From positions 75,001 through 139,000 of the forward strand of contig RPFO01000111.1 of NCBI GenBank assembly GCA_009746045.1: a stretch of 64,000 nucleotides of DNA. The letters are read 5' to 3'. Shown here piece by piece: positions 30,546-40,831 of the stretch (its first letter is position 1; every line of letters begins with the position of its first letter). The notes beneath the pieces were generated by a model, which saw nothing but the letters and a program-made list of their open reading frames with translations, was not told where the DNA came from and did not search any database. Source of the DNA: Mesostigma viride (taxonomy: Eukaryota > Streptophyta > Mesostigmatophyceae > Mesostigmatales > Mesostigmataceae). The position numbers and the translations under genes are program-made.

Positions 30546-31340
30546 CGGGCGTGTGCATGGGCGTTGGGGGGTCAGGGGGGCTGGGGTTGGGTTTGGGTGG
30601 GTGGGTCATTGGTGCAATGTTTGGAGTTGGGGCTTGTGTGTGTGTGGGGGGGGGGGCATGGGGATTGCCATGCGCGTGCACGTGGGCGTCCGCGTGATCC
30701 TCTGTTCGTGTACATGTTCATGCATGTGCCATGACGGCACAATGCATGTCAGATTCGTGACTTTATCGTGTGTTCCCTAGTTGCAAGTATTACTGCTAAA
30801 ATTCATTGCAGCATTCCATTCCTTGCATAATGCTTGATTGCTTGCATCAGTTCATTCTATACTTCGATCATGACCTGAAGTGCTTAAGTATTACCAGACT
30901 CTCGCGCAGTTTCAGAATGTCCAATTTTTAGCACACATGCATGTTTGCACACCAAAGCCCGCATTCCCATGTTGATAAGGCTAAGTAAAACATTTTTTTT
31001 TTGTGCGGTGATCCACGAAATGCAGCTGTGAATGGCTCTAGGAGGTTACCAATGGTGGCCAGACCTGTTATTGAGCATTGGGAGACGTTACAGGGGCATC
31101 AATCGCAGTTACATTTAGTTCAGATGTAGTTCAATTTAGTACATTATAGTATAAATGTAGTAGAAAATAGTACAACCTAGTATATTGTAGCATATACTAG
31201 TTCAACTACCTCCAGATGAGATCCAGGGGCTATGGGGACACTTTTTATGCAAAACCGAACTTGAAACAAGCAAAAAACAAGAAACTTGGAAAAACTCAAA
31301 ATGTACTTGTGCTGGAGTACATTCTTAACGGCTGGCAGGG
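30546..31340. other. Intergenic, no gene seen
   Basis: G-rich then AT-rich. TAGTA-type short repeats at 31120-31200. No coding feature recognised. Confidence 0.4.
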
Positions 31341-31341
31341 T

Positions 31342-31640
31342 GTCATCAAAAAGCGAGTCTGTTGCAATTTACCCGACCAAATTTCATGCCCGGAATCAAA
31401 AGTTATGAGCATTCTCGGCATCCATAGCTCGGCAAGACCGCCATCCTATACTCGACGTTGCTTGCATGTCAGCCATAGCAGGTTGCAGTTGTGCAGTATT
31501 TAGGTGCTGTATACGTAGCTCGAAAATTTGGCGCGAAAATATGCCGAGCTATGGCTGCCGAGAATGCTCATAACTTTCGACTCAGGCCATGAAATTTAGT
31601 CGGGTTTGTTGCATTCGACTCGTCTTTTGACGACGAACAT
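31342..31640. repeat. Imperfect inverted repeat formed by two head-to-head LINE 5' ends
   Basis: Left arm about 31342-31442 and right arm about 31541-31640 match in inverse orientation with about 80-85% identity by eye; the shared core is AAAGTTATGAGCATTCTCGG and its complement. The right arm is the 5' UTR of LINE D. The spacer contains an 80-bp block also present at 63541-63620. Confidence 0.75.
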
Positions 31641-33415
31641 GCTGGTATAATTTCCGGCAGCTATTGTCCCCGATTTCGTACGTTCTCGACCTCGGCCTGC
31701 CCAGCAGATATCGCTATTTTCGACTCGATATGGCGGCATTCTCTTCGTGAATATAGCACGCCTGCGCCCCCCGCCCAGCATTCGACATCTTCCCCGTAGC
31801 TATGGAGACCGCTACGACACCTGCCGCCCGAGAAACCCGCTCGCTGGAAGACGTTCTTGCCGCAGCCAGCCCCCTCGTCGGCACCGCTCCCGCTGCTCCC
31901 AAGAAGCCGCGTACCACGGAAATCACTTCCATGGCCGCCGAGGCTACCCCCACGCCTGAAACCCCACCGCCCTCACCGTCTGATTTAACCAAATATACAA
32001 GCCTCGGAACTCGCCTGCAACCGGCCGACATTGCGGAATTTTTCACCATGCCGGTCGCCGACGTGCTGCAAATCCTCAAATCTCAATACGCCGCCGACGA
32101 CATCATTCGCCACCCCAGCACCGGCGCAGCTGCGGATGACCCCTCCGCGGAGTGGAAGCACTGGGGCGACGATCAGCTACGCACCTCCTGCCTCTTTACA
32201 TGCTGCCCTGAACTCTGCAAACCGCTGGCGACCATCGCGGCCGCATCCGACACCTCGGACGATGCCGACACCCCTGCCGGCGCAGCCGACTCCACTGAGC
32301 TGCAGGCGCTCACCTCTGAGCTCAAGTCTGTGCAAGGTGCGCTCAAGTCTTTGGCTGCTAACTCTGCTGTCACCCAAGCCACATTGCTGGAATTAAAGGC
32401 GGCCATGGCCACCTCCCCCCCCAAGCGGGTCACGTTCGCGGATGCGGCGGGGAAGAACCTGGATGCCATAGTCGCCCACGGTCAGCGACTGCCTCCACCA
32501 CCGACGCCATCGCCACAAAGCTCCAGGCTGGAGGACCACCGCCAGGCCCAGCAACGGGAGGTCACCGACCGCGCTCGCCGCGAGTGCCGAGTGGTGCTAC
32601 GTCGCTTCCCCCAGAAGCCAGGTGAGACGTCAACCTCTCTTGCTGCATGACGAGCTCAAGAACCAGCTTCTTACCCTCATGGGCCTGGTAGGTGAGGTAT
32701 AGAACTGCGTGGGTGCCACCGCCTTCCCCACTCACGGGACAAGGCGGCTGGCACCAGTCCTGCTCACCTTCCCCTCCCCTGAGGATAAGCAGCGGTTCCT
32801 CTCTCGTCGCAAGCGGTTGCACGACCTCACCTGGACGCTGGATGACGACCTCACCCCCGCTCAGCAACAGCAGCGACGCGACCTGTGGCCGGAATACCTC
32901 CGCCATAAGCAGGACCCCCAGAAGCCCAAGGTGTACTGGAGGGGCGGGGACCTGATGATCAACCACAAGATGTGGACGCCCCCAGCGGGCTAGAATAGCA
33001 ATAGCCCTAGCTTGTAACCATTGGCGTCACTGCCGCTAAGGCAGCCATGCCTAGAATGTTGCCTAGCTGTGCCAACACACCTAGTCACGTGCCGCCAACG
33101 CACGGTACACAACCAGCCATAGCCTTAGCCTAGTCCTAGTACAGCCATGCTACGCCCTGGCTATGTTCAGATTACTTGCCCACGCTCCTTGCTATGATAT
33201 GCTCACATGGGTCTTATTGCACCCACAGACTGCCGGATCGTTAGCGTGTCCGTTTAGCTAGCGCGCCGGCCGAATGCAGCTGGGGCATGCCTTCTTTGGC
33301 ATGAAGGAGACTGGGGGTCTCTGCCCTTTCTCCTGTAGTGCACACACAGGGATTAAAAGCACTTCGGTGCTCCGTAACTCCCCAACGGGAGCACGAGTTT
33401 AATTAATTCATTAAT
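31541..33415 (+). mobile_element. LINE D: ORF1-only retrotransposon, complete ends
   Basis: It has a 5' UTR with the conserved motif block, ORF1 (31802 to about 32993, frameshifted between 32500 and 32700), about 370 bases of 3' UTR, and the 3' hairpin CTCCGTAACTCCCCAACGGG (about 33371) followed by TTAATTAATTCATTAATAG. There is no endonuclease or reverse transcriptase between ORF1 and the tail. It therefore resembles half-LINE (HAL1-like) elements that depend on another LINE's enzyme. Confidence 0.75.
31802..32993 (+). pseudogene. LINE D ORF1
   Basis: The ATG at 31802 (METATTPAARETRS) opens a 282-residue frame: Ala/Pro/Thr-rich start, IAEFFTMPVADVLQILKSQY, LFTCCPELCKPLAT, helix LQALTSELKSVQGALKSLAA, and PPKRVTFADAAGKNLDAI. 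The C-terminal domain continues in another frame (32709-32993): RLAPVLLTFPSPEDKQRFLS, TWTLDDDLTPAQQQQRRDLW, YWRGGDLMINHKMW. The intervening DNA still matches 8596-8760. Its likely role is RNA binding for retrotransposition. Confidence 0.7.
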
Positions 33416-36400
33416 AGTCGCCCAGGCGGCTAAGTCGGCTGCCACCGCAGTCGCGTCACAGAATGTGGCTCAGCTCCGCCAACGCAATATCATTCTCAAG
33501 GATTTTGAGAAGGGCAAGCATGACACCGCACACGCACTTACCGAGGCCTTGCGGGTGACTCGCGTTCTTGGGGGTGCTGCAGCTGCGGGATCACGTGACC
33601 ATTGAAAGGGCCATTCGCCTGCCATGGGCCCAGCTGGCCTGGTTTTGGTCACCATGGCCAACGTGAACGACCAGAAACGGGTCATGGGCGCCCGTCGCCT
33701 GCTCAAGGGCAGCCCCATCAGCATGGACGAGGACTACACCCCTGCACAGCTGGCGGCAAGGAGCAAGCTCTGGATCCAGAGCTTGCTGATTCGAATCACG
33801 CGAAGGTCGTGGCCATCCAGGAGGGGTACGTACCGGGGGGGAAGCGTGTGCAGATGCGTTTGAAGTCGGATGGTCGCTGGGTTGCCTCCTTTGACGGTGT
33901 TGAGATTAACACCACGGGTGCAGAGTCTCGTAGTGAGTCTCGTGGTGAGAAGCGTGCTGCCCCTCAGTGGTGGTTACCAGTAGGTAGACAAACCCACTCG
34001 TCGGCTCGCGGCTAACAGGCTTCGGGGACAGCCTCTAATTAAACAGTCCCGTTCCACTCCCATGCCTCGACCTCACCGTCGGGTGAAAGCCATGGTGGTG
34101 CCGGTATTTCGGGCTACAACCTCATCTGTCAACTGTCAGATTCGTAAAACCCAACGTTTGCTAGATTACCTACGCCTCGGCCGGCGTTGTGCAATCAGCC
34201 CCAACCCCGAATACCCCGAGCAAGCGGCAGGCTCGCATCCTACGCTTGCAGGACAAAATAAATGCGATGAAAAGCACTATTTCCCCCGCTTCCATTCCCC
34301 CCTCCGTTCCACCCCCACCTCCATTCCCCGCCGCATCCACGGCCCCCATCCATCGCCGTTCTCCCCTGGTGGGCCAGCAGGCATCCTTGGCCCTCGCGAC
34401 TTTTAACACACGTACATTGCTAGCAGATGACGACCATAGCTACCGGGTAGAGGAGCTAGTCGCATTTTGCATTGCCCATCGTGTATCTATTCTCGGTGTG
34501 CAGGAGCACCGTCGCCAGGTGCCATTTGGCACGGTGAGCACTAACCGCCTTGCAGGCGGTTGGCGTTTCTACTTCGCTGGAAGTGGGACGCCAGGCCAAG
34601 GTGGTGTTGGTCTTTTGTGTTCGCCGTTGGCAGTTGCTAGCCTCAGTACGCTAAAGTTTCTAACACCACGCCTCATGGTATAGCACATTTCACCTCCGTC
34701 GAGGGGCGGTCTAAACACCACCTCACGGTAGGGGTGGGCTATGCACCCCATAGTGGTCTACCTGAGTCGGAACGCAAGGAGTTCTTCGAGTCCTTGCATA
34801 GCCTTGAGGGGGTCACTCCGGCCCGCCACTTTTTGGTTATGCTGCTCGACGCCAATGCCACGCTCCCCGTGGGCACTGCTGGCAGTCGCTTTGCGCCTGC
34901 TGACACTACTGCTATAACAACAACACTCCCCTGTTTTCTGCCTTTTTGCGGGATAGCGGGATGGTTGCTGTCAACTGCCACTTCCAACGTCCCTCACAGG
35001 ACTTGGTCACTTTTCGTGGCCCTAACGGCCGTCAGGCCTGTCTGGACTACGTGGTGGTACGGCAGCCCAGGTGCACCTCGGTTCTGGACACCCGAGTGTT
35101 TGACACGCCCACGGTGTGCTCTGACCACCGGTTGGTGCGCGCGACCATTCGGCTCCGGTTCCACGTCCCCGCGCTCCGCGCCCCAGTGGTCCGCCCTGAC
35201 TGGTCTGCTCTACGCCCGGTCCGGGGAGATCCTGAGGACTGGACGGACGCCGAGCACGAGCGGAACCGGTGCCGACGGGAGTACCTGTCGGCCATGGACG
35301 CCCGGGCGGATGTCGACGAGCTGGACAAGGGCGCCCCCAACGCCGCCATTTTTGTGGGCTTTGCGGCCCGTGCCCCGTTGCTGGCGGCCCGGCACCTGCC
35401 GGTCATGCCCCGCCGCCGCCCCGGCCCGCTCTACCGCCAGGACCCCAAGGTCTTGGCCGGCCGCCCGGCACCGCCTCGATCAAGCGTAACCGGGACCCGC
35501 TGCAGAAACCAGTGCTCAAGGCCGCCCTCGTGGAGGCCTACGAGCAGTGACGCTCAGGACGCGGAGGCGGCCCAGTGCATCGCGGATGCCAAGGCCTGCC
35601 AGGCTCGCAACCAGGGCAAGGACATGTGGTACCACCTCGACCGGCTCGGCGGCCGGCGGCAGCGCACCCCGCGGTGGAGCACACGGGGGACGGCACGGCG
35701 CCGGTCAGCCTTGACCGCTGGTTGGCCCACAATGTTTCCTTGACCGGTGGGGCTCGCGCCCCCCCCCCGCCGCTTCACCCCGAGACGGCCGCCCGCCTCG
35801 GGGTTGCCGGACCCCCGCCGCCGCCAGCGCCCCCCTCCTCGGCCGCGGACTACCAAGTCCCCGCCTTGCAGGAGGGCTGCCTTGCCACTGACGACGTCGT
35901 CCCCCCCTTCACTTTGAAGGAACTGGACGGCGCCCTTGCTCGCCTACGGTACGATGCGGCGGTCGGTGCCGACCACCTTTCTGCTGAGCTGCTGAAGACC
36001 CCTGATCCGGCGGTTAATTAGGGATCTTCTGCTGGCGTTCTGCAACCGTGTTCTGCTTTCTGACCGAGCCTCCGCCTGCTGAGTGGCAGACGGCCATCCG
36101 CGTCATGCTGTACAAGAAGGGCTCTGCTGCTGACCCCGGTCAACTACAGGGGTGTCTGCCTCCAGAGCGCCGCGCTGAAGGTCTTCATGCGCATGATGCT
36201 GCACAGGCTCCGCGCCGCGCTGGACCCACACCTGGGTGAGTCTCAGATGGGTTTCCGTCGTGGTCGTAACACTGTCATGGCTGTGTTTGTCGCGTGCCGG
36301 TTGATGGAGGAGGTGCGTCGCCTTCCCCCTGACAGTTTGCCGCTGGTCTTCATTTTTGTTGACTATATCAAGGCCTTTGACACGGTCCTCTGGGAGGCTC

Positions 36401-37680
36401 TTTGGGCCATCCTAGCTCTGGATCGAGTGCCACCTGCGTTTATTGCTGCCATTCGCCGACTGTATGAGGGCTCACAGGCAGTAGTGCGGACTGCGGAAGG
36501 CACCACCCTGGGCACCATTCCCCCTTCACCACGGGGTGTGGCAAGGTTGTGTCTTGTCCCCATACCTGTTCATTATTGTCGTGGATCACGTCATGCGCCG
36601 GGCACGTGCGCGCTTTACTGCTCTTAAGGGGTTCGAGCCAGGCTTGGACATCCTTAACGTGAAAGAGCACGGCGGGGTTCAGTAAAGGTCAGTTAGACCT
36701 GGTTACCGCCTTGCCGACCTGATTTATGCGGATGACACCACCCTCATCGAGAGCCCCGAGCACATTCAGACCTGGCTGGACTGTCTGGGCCTGGAGGCGA
36801 GGGCGGTGGGGTTGGAGATTAGTGTCAAAACTGAGGCGATGGTGATTGGGGCCTCCAGTACACCACCGCTGCCGCGCCTGCTCGACGGGACGGAGGTTCC
36901 GTTCCGCGACCGCTTCAAGCTGTTGGGGAGCTGGCTTCCTGACACTGCCGACGATGTGGACACCCGCATCGGCCTTGCCTGGGCCAAGCTCCGTTCGCTC
37001 AAGACCTACTGGCGCTCGAAGGGCCTGGGCAAGCACCGCAAGCGCATGCTCTTCAAGGTCCTCGTCCTCACGGTGCTCACGTATGGCGCCGAGGCGTGGA
37101 CACTCCCACCCAAACTGGCAGCTAGGCTAGACGGTACGGTTTACAGGATGCTCCGACAGGGTTTTCCGAGCGTCCGTCATCAGAGTCTTTGTATCATGGC
37201 ATGCCTCGTATTTCGGACGAGATTAGGCAGCGTAGGATAGCATTTGTAGGACACCTTGCTCGCACCAGCCAGGTCGACACCGCCCTTGGTCTGGCCGGCC
37301 CCCAACGGCTTGGCCAGCCAGGGCGCCACATTCTGACCTGGCCTGGCCCCGAGGACATTCCCAAAAGGGTAGGGAAACCTGTCACGAACTACATCCAGAT
37401 GTTGCTGGACGACCTAGTGGTCCCAGCCCAGTTTGAGCACCGCATCCACTCTCTCGCGGTGGAAGAAGATTGTCAAGGCGCACACGCCCGACCCTGTGGG
37501 CAAGCCACCTCCCCCCAAGCGGAGGAGGCGTTTTGATGAGTAGTGCAGTTAGGATTTTCTAGATAGAGTTAGGATAGTTCGATCACGCGGCTTCCTCCAC
37601 CCCATCCATCATGAAATATGTGCTACATGACCTCCCCACGGAGGCATGTTATAATTTAATTTAATTTAATTTAATTTAAT
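33416..37680 (+). mobile_element. LINE E: 5'-truncated non-LTR retrotransposon, decayed
   Basis: Starts inside ORF1 directly after the tail of LINE D. ORF1 remnant to about 34040 (NIILKDFEKGKHDTAHALTE, GPAGLVLVTMANVNDQKRVM). ORF2 follows from about 34190 to 37536, then a 3' UTR with ATGGATGGGG-type blocks in antisense relation to LINE C, the hairpin CCTCCCCACGGAGG and a TTTAA tail at about 37650-37678. Same family as LINE C. Confidence 0.85.
34189..37536 (+). pseudogene. LINE E ORF2: endonuclease and reverse transcriptase, multiply frameshifted
   Basis: Endonuclease: LATFNTRTL, ILGVQEHRR, GSGTPGQGGVGLL, VGYAPHSG, VMLLDANATLPVG, SDHRLVRATIRL. Reverse transcriptase: LRYDAAVGADHLSAELL, GFRRGRNTV, FVDYIKAFDTVLW, LSPYLFI-type stretch (frameshifted near 36550), LIYADDTTLIES. 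Then KLLGSWLPDTADDVDTRI, LTYGAEAWTLPPKLAA, RRIAFVGHLARTSQVDTA, ending ..AEEAF-stop. Breaks occur near 34683, 34940, 35540, 36020, 36140, 36540, 36680 and 37180. Non-functional copy. Confidence 0.85.
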
Positions 37681-37945
37681 CCACTCTCTCTCCCGTCTTT
37701 GGACTGCCATGCAGGACAAGACGCGGTGGAAGAGGATTGTCAAGGCGCACACGCCCGACCCTGTGGGCAAGCCCCCTCCCCCCAAGCGGAGGCGGCGTTT
37801 TGATGAGTAGTGTAGTTAGGATTTTCTAGACTAGATAGCTTAGAGTTAGGGTAGTTCGATTACGCGGCTTCCTCCACCCCATCCATCATGGAATATGTGC
37901 TACATGATCTCCCAACGGAGGCATGTTATAGTTTAATTTAATTTT
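37681..37945 (+). mobile_element. 5'-truncated LINE 3' end, tandem to LINE E
   Basis: Begins CCACTCTCTCTCCCGTCTTT, equivalent to about 37446 of LINE E, and repeats the terminal coding piece (PPPPKRR), 3' UTR, a variant hairpin (CTCCCAACGGAGG) and a TTTAATTTAATTTTAATA tail. Confidence 0.8.
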
Positions 37946-38495
37946 AATAGCTCGGCACACCGTAAACCGTATTGGTAAAAAGAGTGTATTCATTTGTGTG
38001 TGTGTATGCATGTGTGTTTTCCCTATCAACCTTTCTTGTTACCCTCTGTCTCCCTCCATGCAGGTCTACCTAGACATTGCCACGCGGCTCCCGCGGCCTT
38101 CGCGTCTTTCCTCTCAGACAACTACCCTAGTCCTTCCACGGCGTTGGATCGCCATGCGTCCAGGCATAGTTGTCTCACTTCATAATCCATCCCATCCCAT
38201 GTTCCCCTCCCGCTGAGGACTTCGATCACGTGACGCAGTCGCGTGTCTATTAATTAGTTAATTAATATCTCCGTGGGGAGTGCATGTATAACACAGTGGG
38301 CAAGGCCCCCCCCCCCCCCTAGGAGGAAGGGGCGCTTTGCTGAGTGGAGTAGTTAGGATTTTCTAGATTAGCTTAGAGTAAGCTTAGTTAGGTTTCGCGG
38401 CTTCGCTCACCTCCATCCATCAAGCATGCAAGGGATATGTACGCGCGACATGATCTCCCCACGGAGCCATGTTATACTTTAGTTTAATTTAATAT
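37946..38495. repeat. Cluster of further LINE tail fragments
   Basis: 37947 on: TAGCTCGGCACACCGTAAA as near 8536. 38198-38262: second tail family (GCTGAGGACT ... TATTAATTAGTTAATTAA). 38263-38280: inverted CTCCGTGGGGAG hairpin. 38296-38495: another copy of the LINE E terminus ending CTCCCCACGGAGCCATG and a TTTAATTTAATA tail. 38496-38912 has no gene and is presumably the 3' flank of the allophanate hydrolase gene. Confidence 0.65.
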
Positions 38496-38912
38496 CCCTG
38501 ACAAGAGGCATATGGTTTTTAATACATTCTGAGCTGCAACCTGCAGGTGGGGGAATGTAAAATGCCACCTACTCTGGGTGCACAAGGTGACCATGGCCAT
38601 TAATGCATGTATACACTTCTGAAAACCGCTAACTAGAAAGCCAAAAAAGCCAAACACTAGTACCGCCTATATTCTATTATCAGTTATTTACGCAAACATA
38701 AGCTGGCCTCACATACCGGCATACACGAAGGGACAAAGGCACAATGAGCGTGCATCCCCTTTTCACCATGGTAGTCCACCGGTGTCCATTAGCTACAGTA
38801 TGACACTGGCTACTCCATACACTGCTGTTGTTTCAAAATTGCAGCATGTGCCTCTGCGCACCTGCTGGTTACGCCACCTTCATTCTTTCTTGGTAACCAT
38901 GCCTGTCATTAT

Positions 38913-40364
38913 TTACACGCCGGCAGCCCGCCGTGGCAGTGGCTTCCCTGCCACAAAACAGCTGGCCACCGAGCACACGTTCTTGTCGTGGAACGCAGGG
39001 GCCACCAGGGTGATGCCAAATGGCAGCGGCTTGTCATCCTTGGTCTTTCCCGCAGGCACGGCGATGCCACACAGGTCCATCAAGTTCATGTAGTTGGTGT
39101 AGTAGCCCAGGTTGGTGTTCAGGCCCCCGTCCTTGTCATCGCTGGTCGCCACCTGCTCCACCGTGTAGATCGTGCCAGCTGTTGGCGTCATCATCACGTC
39201 CACCTCGTCCAGGATCTGTTCTGCGATTCGCCGGTTGGCCTTAAGCTTGTAATAGGCCCTGAACGCGGCGACTGCCTTGAGGTCCACCGCACCGGCTAGG
39301 ATGCGCCGCGTGATGGGCCACATGTGCTCGCGCTGATCCTGGAAGAAGGTCTCCAGGGCCGCCAGGCGTTCCGCCACCCATGGTCCCTGGTAGAGCAGCG
39401 CGGCAGTCTCCCTGAACACGCTGTAGTCGATCTCGACGCACGTGGCGCCCAGGGAGGCCATGCGCTGGACGGCGTCCTGGAACAGGGAGCTGTACTGCGC
39501 GTTGCCGAAGAACTCGAGCTGGTCGGCGCGGGGGATGCCGACCCGCAGGGCACCCTCTCTCCGGGGGAACGGATCACGGGGTATGACGTGGCGAGAAAAC
39601 GGGTCATCCTTGTCGTACCCGGTGGCAACTTCAAGGACAAACGCCGCGTCTTCCACGGAATTCGCGAAAATGGACACGCAGTCAAGGGAACGACAGGCTG
39701 GGACAACGCCGCTTGTGGACAGTCTGCCGCACGTTGGCTTTATCCCGACAATGCCGGTGAAGGCAGCGGGGACGCGGCCGGAGCCTGCCGTGTCCGTCCC
39801 AAGCGAGAAAACGACATAGTTCAGAGCCACGCTCAGCGCCGATCCAGAGCTGGACCCCCCGCATATATACCTCTCATCGTGTGGGTTCTTACAAGGCCCG
39901 TACGGCGATCTGACCCCAACGAGACCCGTGGCGAACTGATCCAAGTTGGTTTTCCCAATCATGATCCCGCCTGCGTTTAGGAGGCGTGCCACCACATGGG
40001 CGTGCTTCCCGGCTTTGTATGCAAACTGAGGGCACGCTGCAGTTGTTTCTATATCACCCACGTCAATATTATCTTTTACTGCAAAGGGTATTCCACACAA
40101 AGGCAGCGATGAGCGCTCCACGGCGCTTAAAGCGTCCAACTCCTGGGCGCGCTGCAGGAGCTGGGGCAAAGCCACTCGGCTGATCCATATGGGATTGGCA
40201 GCGTTATCGTGCTCGCTGATACGAGCATCTAATGCCTTAATAAAATCAGTGATGCAGCCTAATGCGATGATGTCCCCCGCCACAGCTTCCATGGTCAGCA
40301 CGGTAGCCATGGCGGGCATGCGCAGAGGAGGATCAAGTGCTCGGATTGTCACCTCCGCCATCAT
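38913..40364 (-). CDS. DUR2: Allophanate hydrolase, amidase domain only
   Basis: Single-exon 483-residue protein of the amidase-signature family. It would hydrolyse allophanate to ammonia and carbon dioxide, the last step after urea or guanidine carboxylation. The Ser-cisSer-Lys triad is intact: Lys97 (FAVKDNIDV), Ser171 (first Ser of GGSSSGSA) and Ser195 (DTAGSGRVP). Other family blocks are NPIWISRV, KTNLDQFATGLVGVRSPYG, NYMNLMDLCGIAVPAG and LPFGITLVAPAFHD. Start chosen at 40364; an adjacent Met is at 40361 and another downstream at residue 16. Typical allophanate hydrolases continue for about 130 more residues with a separate C-terminal domain; here translation stops 27 residues after FGITLVAPAF, and I see no coding sequence for that domain downstream. 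It is divergent from the carboxylase with about 470 bp between starts. Confidence 0.93.
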   Translation of the reverse strand: MMAEVTIRALDPPLRMPAMATVLTMEAVAGDIIALGCITDFIKALDARISEHDNAANPIWISRVALPQLLQRAQELDALSAVERSSLPLCGIPFAVKDNIDVGDIETTAACPQFAYKAGKHAHVVARLLNAGGIMIGKTNLDQFATGLVGVRSPYGPCKNPHDERYICGGSSSGSALSVALNYVVFSLGTDTAGSGRVPAAFTGIVGIKPTCGRLSTSGVVPACRSLDCVSIFANSVEDAAFVLEVATGYDKDDPFSRHVIPRDPFPRREGALRVGIPRADQLEFFGNAQYSSLFQDAVQRMASLGATCVEIDYSVFRETAALLYQGPWVAERLAALETFFQDQREHMWPITRRILAGAVDLKAVAAFRAYYKLKANRRIAEQILDEVDVMMTPTAGTIYTVEQVATSDDKDGGLNTNLGYYTNYMNLMDLCGIAVPAGKTKDDKPLPFGITLVAPAFHDKNVCSVASCFVAGKPLPRRAAGV

Positions 40365-40831
40365 GCCCCGCTACGTGGCGTTTGCTGACCCCCTCGCGGG
40401 CGAGCACGAGCTCTCACGCGGCTGTTCAGCCACCAAGCGGCAATTGGCACTTCCAACGGAGATCCTCCGCAGAGCAAACCTTGTAAGATAACATGGGTTG
40501 TTGTTGTTGTTGCCCACGTCGCACATGGGCAGAGATTTGGAAACGGCCGAGGGTGAATTTCCGCATTGACAAATCATCATTGTTCGGATATTGCTGAACC
40601 TCCCAAGTATCGTACATGTCTGGCCACAAAATTGCCGTTACCGTATGGCGTTCTTGGCTGATTCTCGGCGGAGGTAGCGCGCGGACTCTGGTCGTGGGCC
40701 CTACTGGCAAGGACTTGGGAACGCGACCGGGTGCTCACAAAACCGTCGCATTGTGATAAAGGCTAAATGGCTTCGTGGTTCGGACAATAGATAGTCGTGC
40801 GTGGCCCAAGTGGTGCTCGTCAAGGGCGAAA
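40365..40831. promoter_or_regulatory. Divergent promoter region between allophanate hydrolase and carboxylase
   Basis: 467 bp between the two predicted start codons, so both genes probably share it, which would suit co-regulation by nitrogen status. A GTTGTTGTTGTTG run lies at 40498. I could not identify a convincing TATA box or factor site. Confidence 0.5.

Noticed and set aside
29294..30734. Long Gly-Val, Ala-Trp, Arg-Pro frames
   Set aside because: Translation of GGGCGT hexamers; no unique coding sequence attached.
31500..31800. Self-cleaving ribozyme (hammerhead or HDV-like) at the LINE 5' end
   Set aside because: I looked for a hammerhead core (CTGATGA with GAAA) and a convincing HDV fold and found neither; the conserved block is reported only as a motif.
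38496..38912. Missing C-terminal domain exon of allophanate hydrolase
   Set aside because: The minus strand here is AT-rich with frequent stops and no family motif. A GTGTAA donor-like site at the stop codon is too weak to claim splicing.
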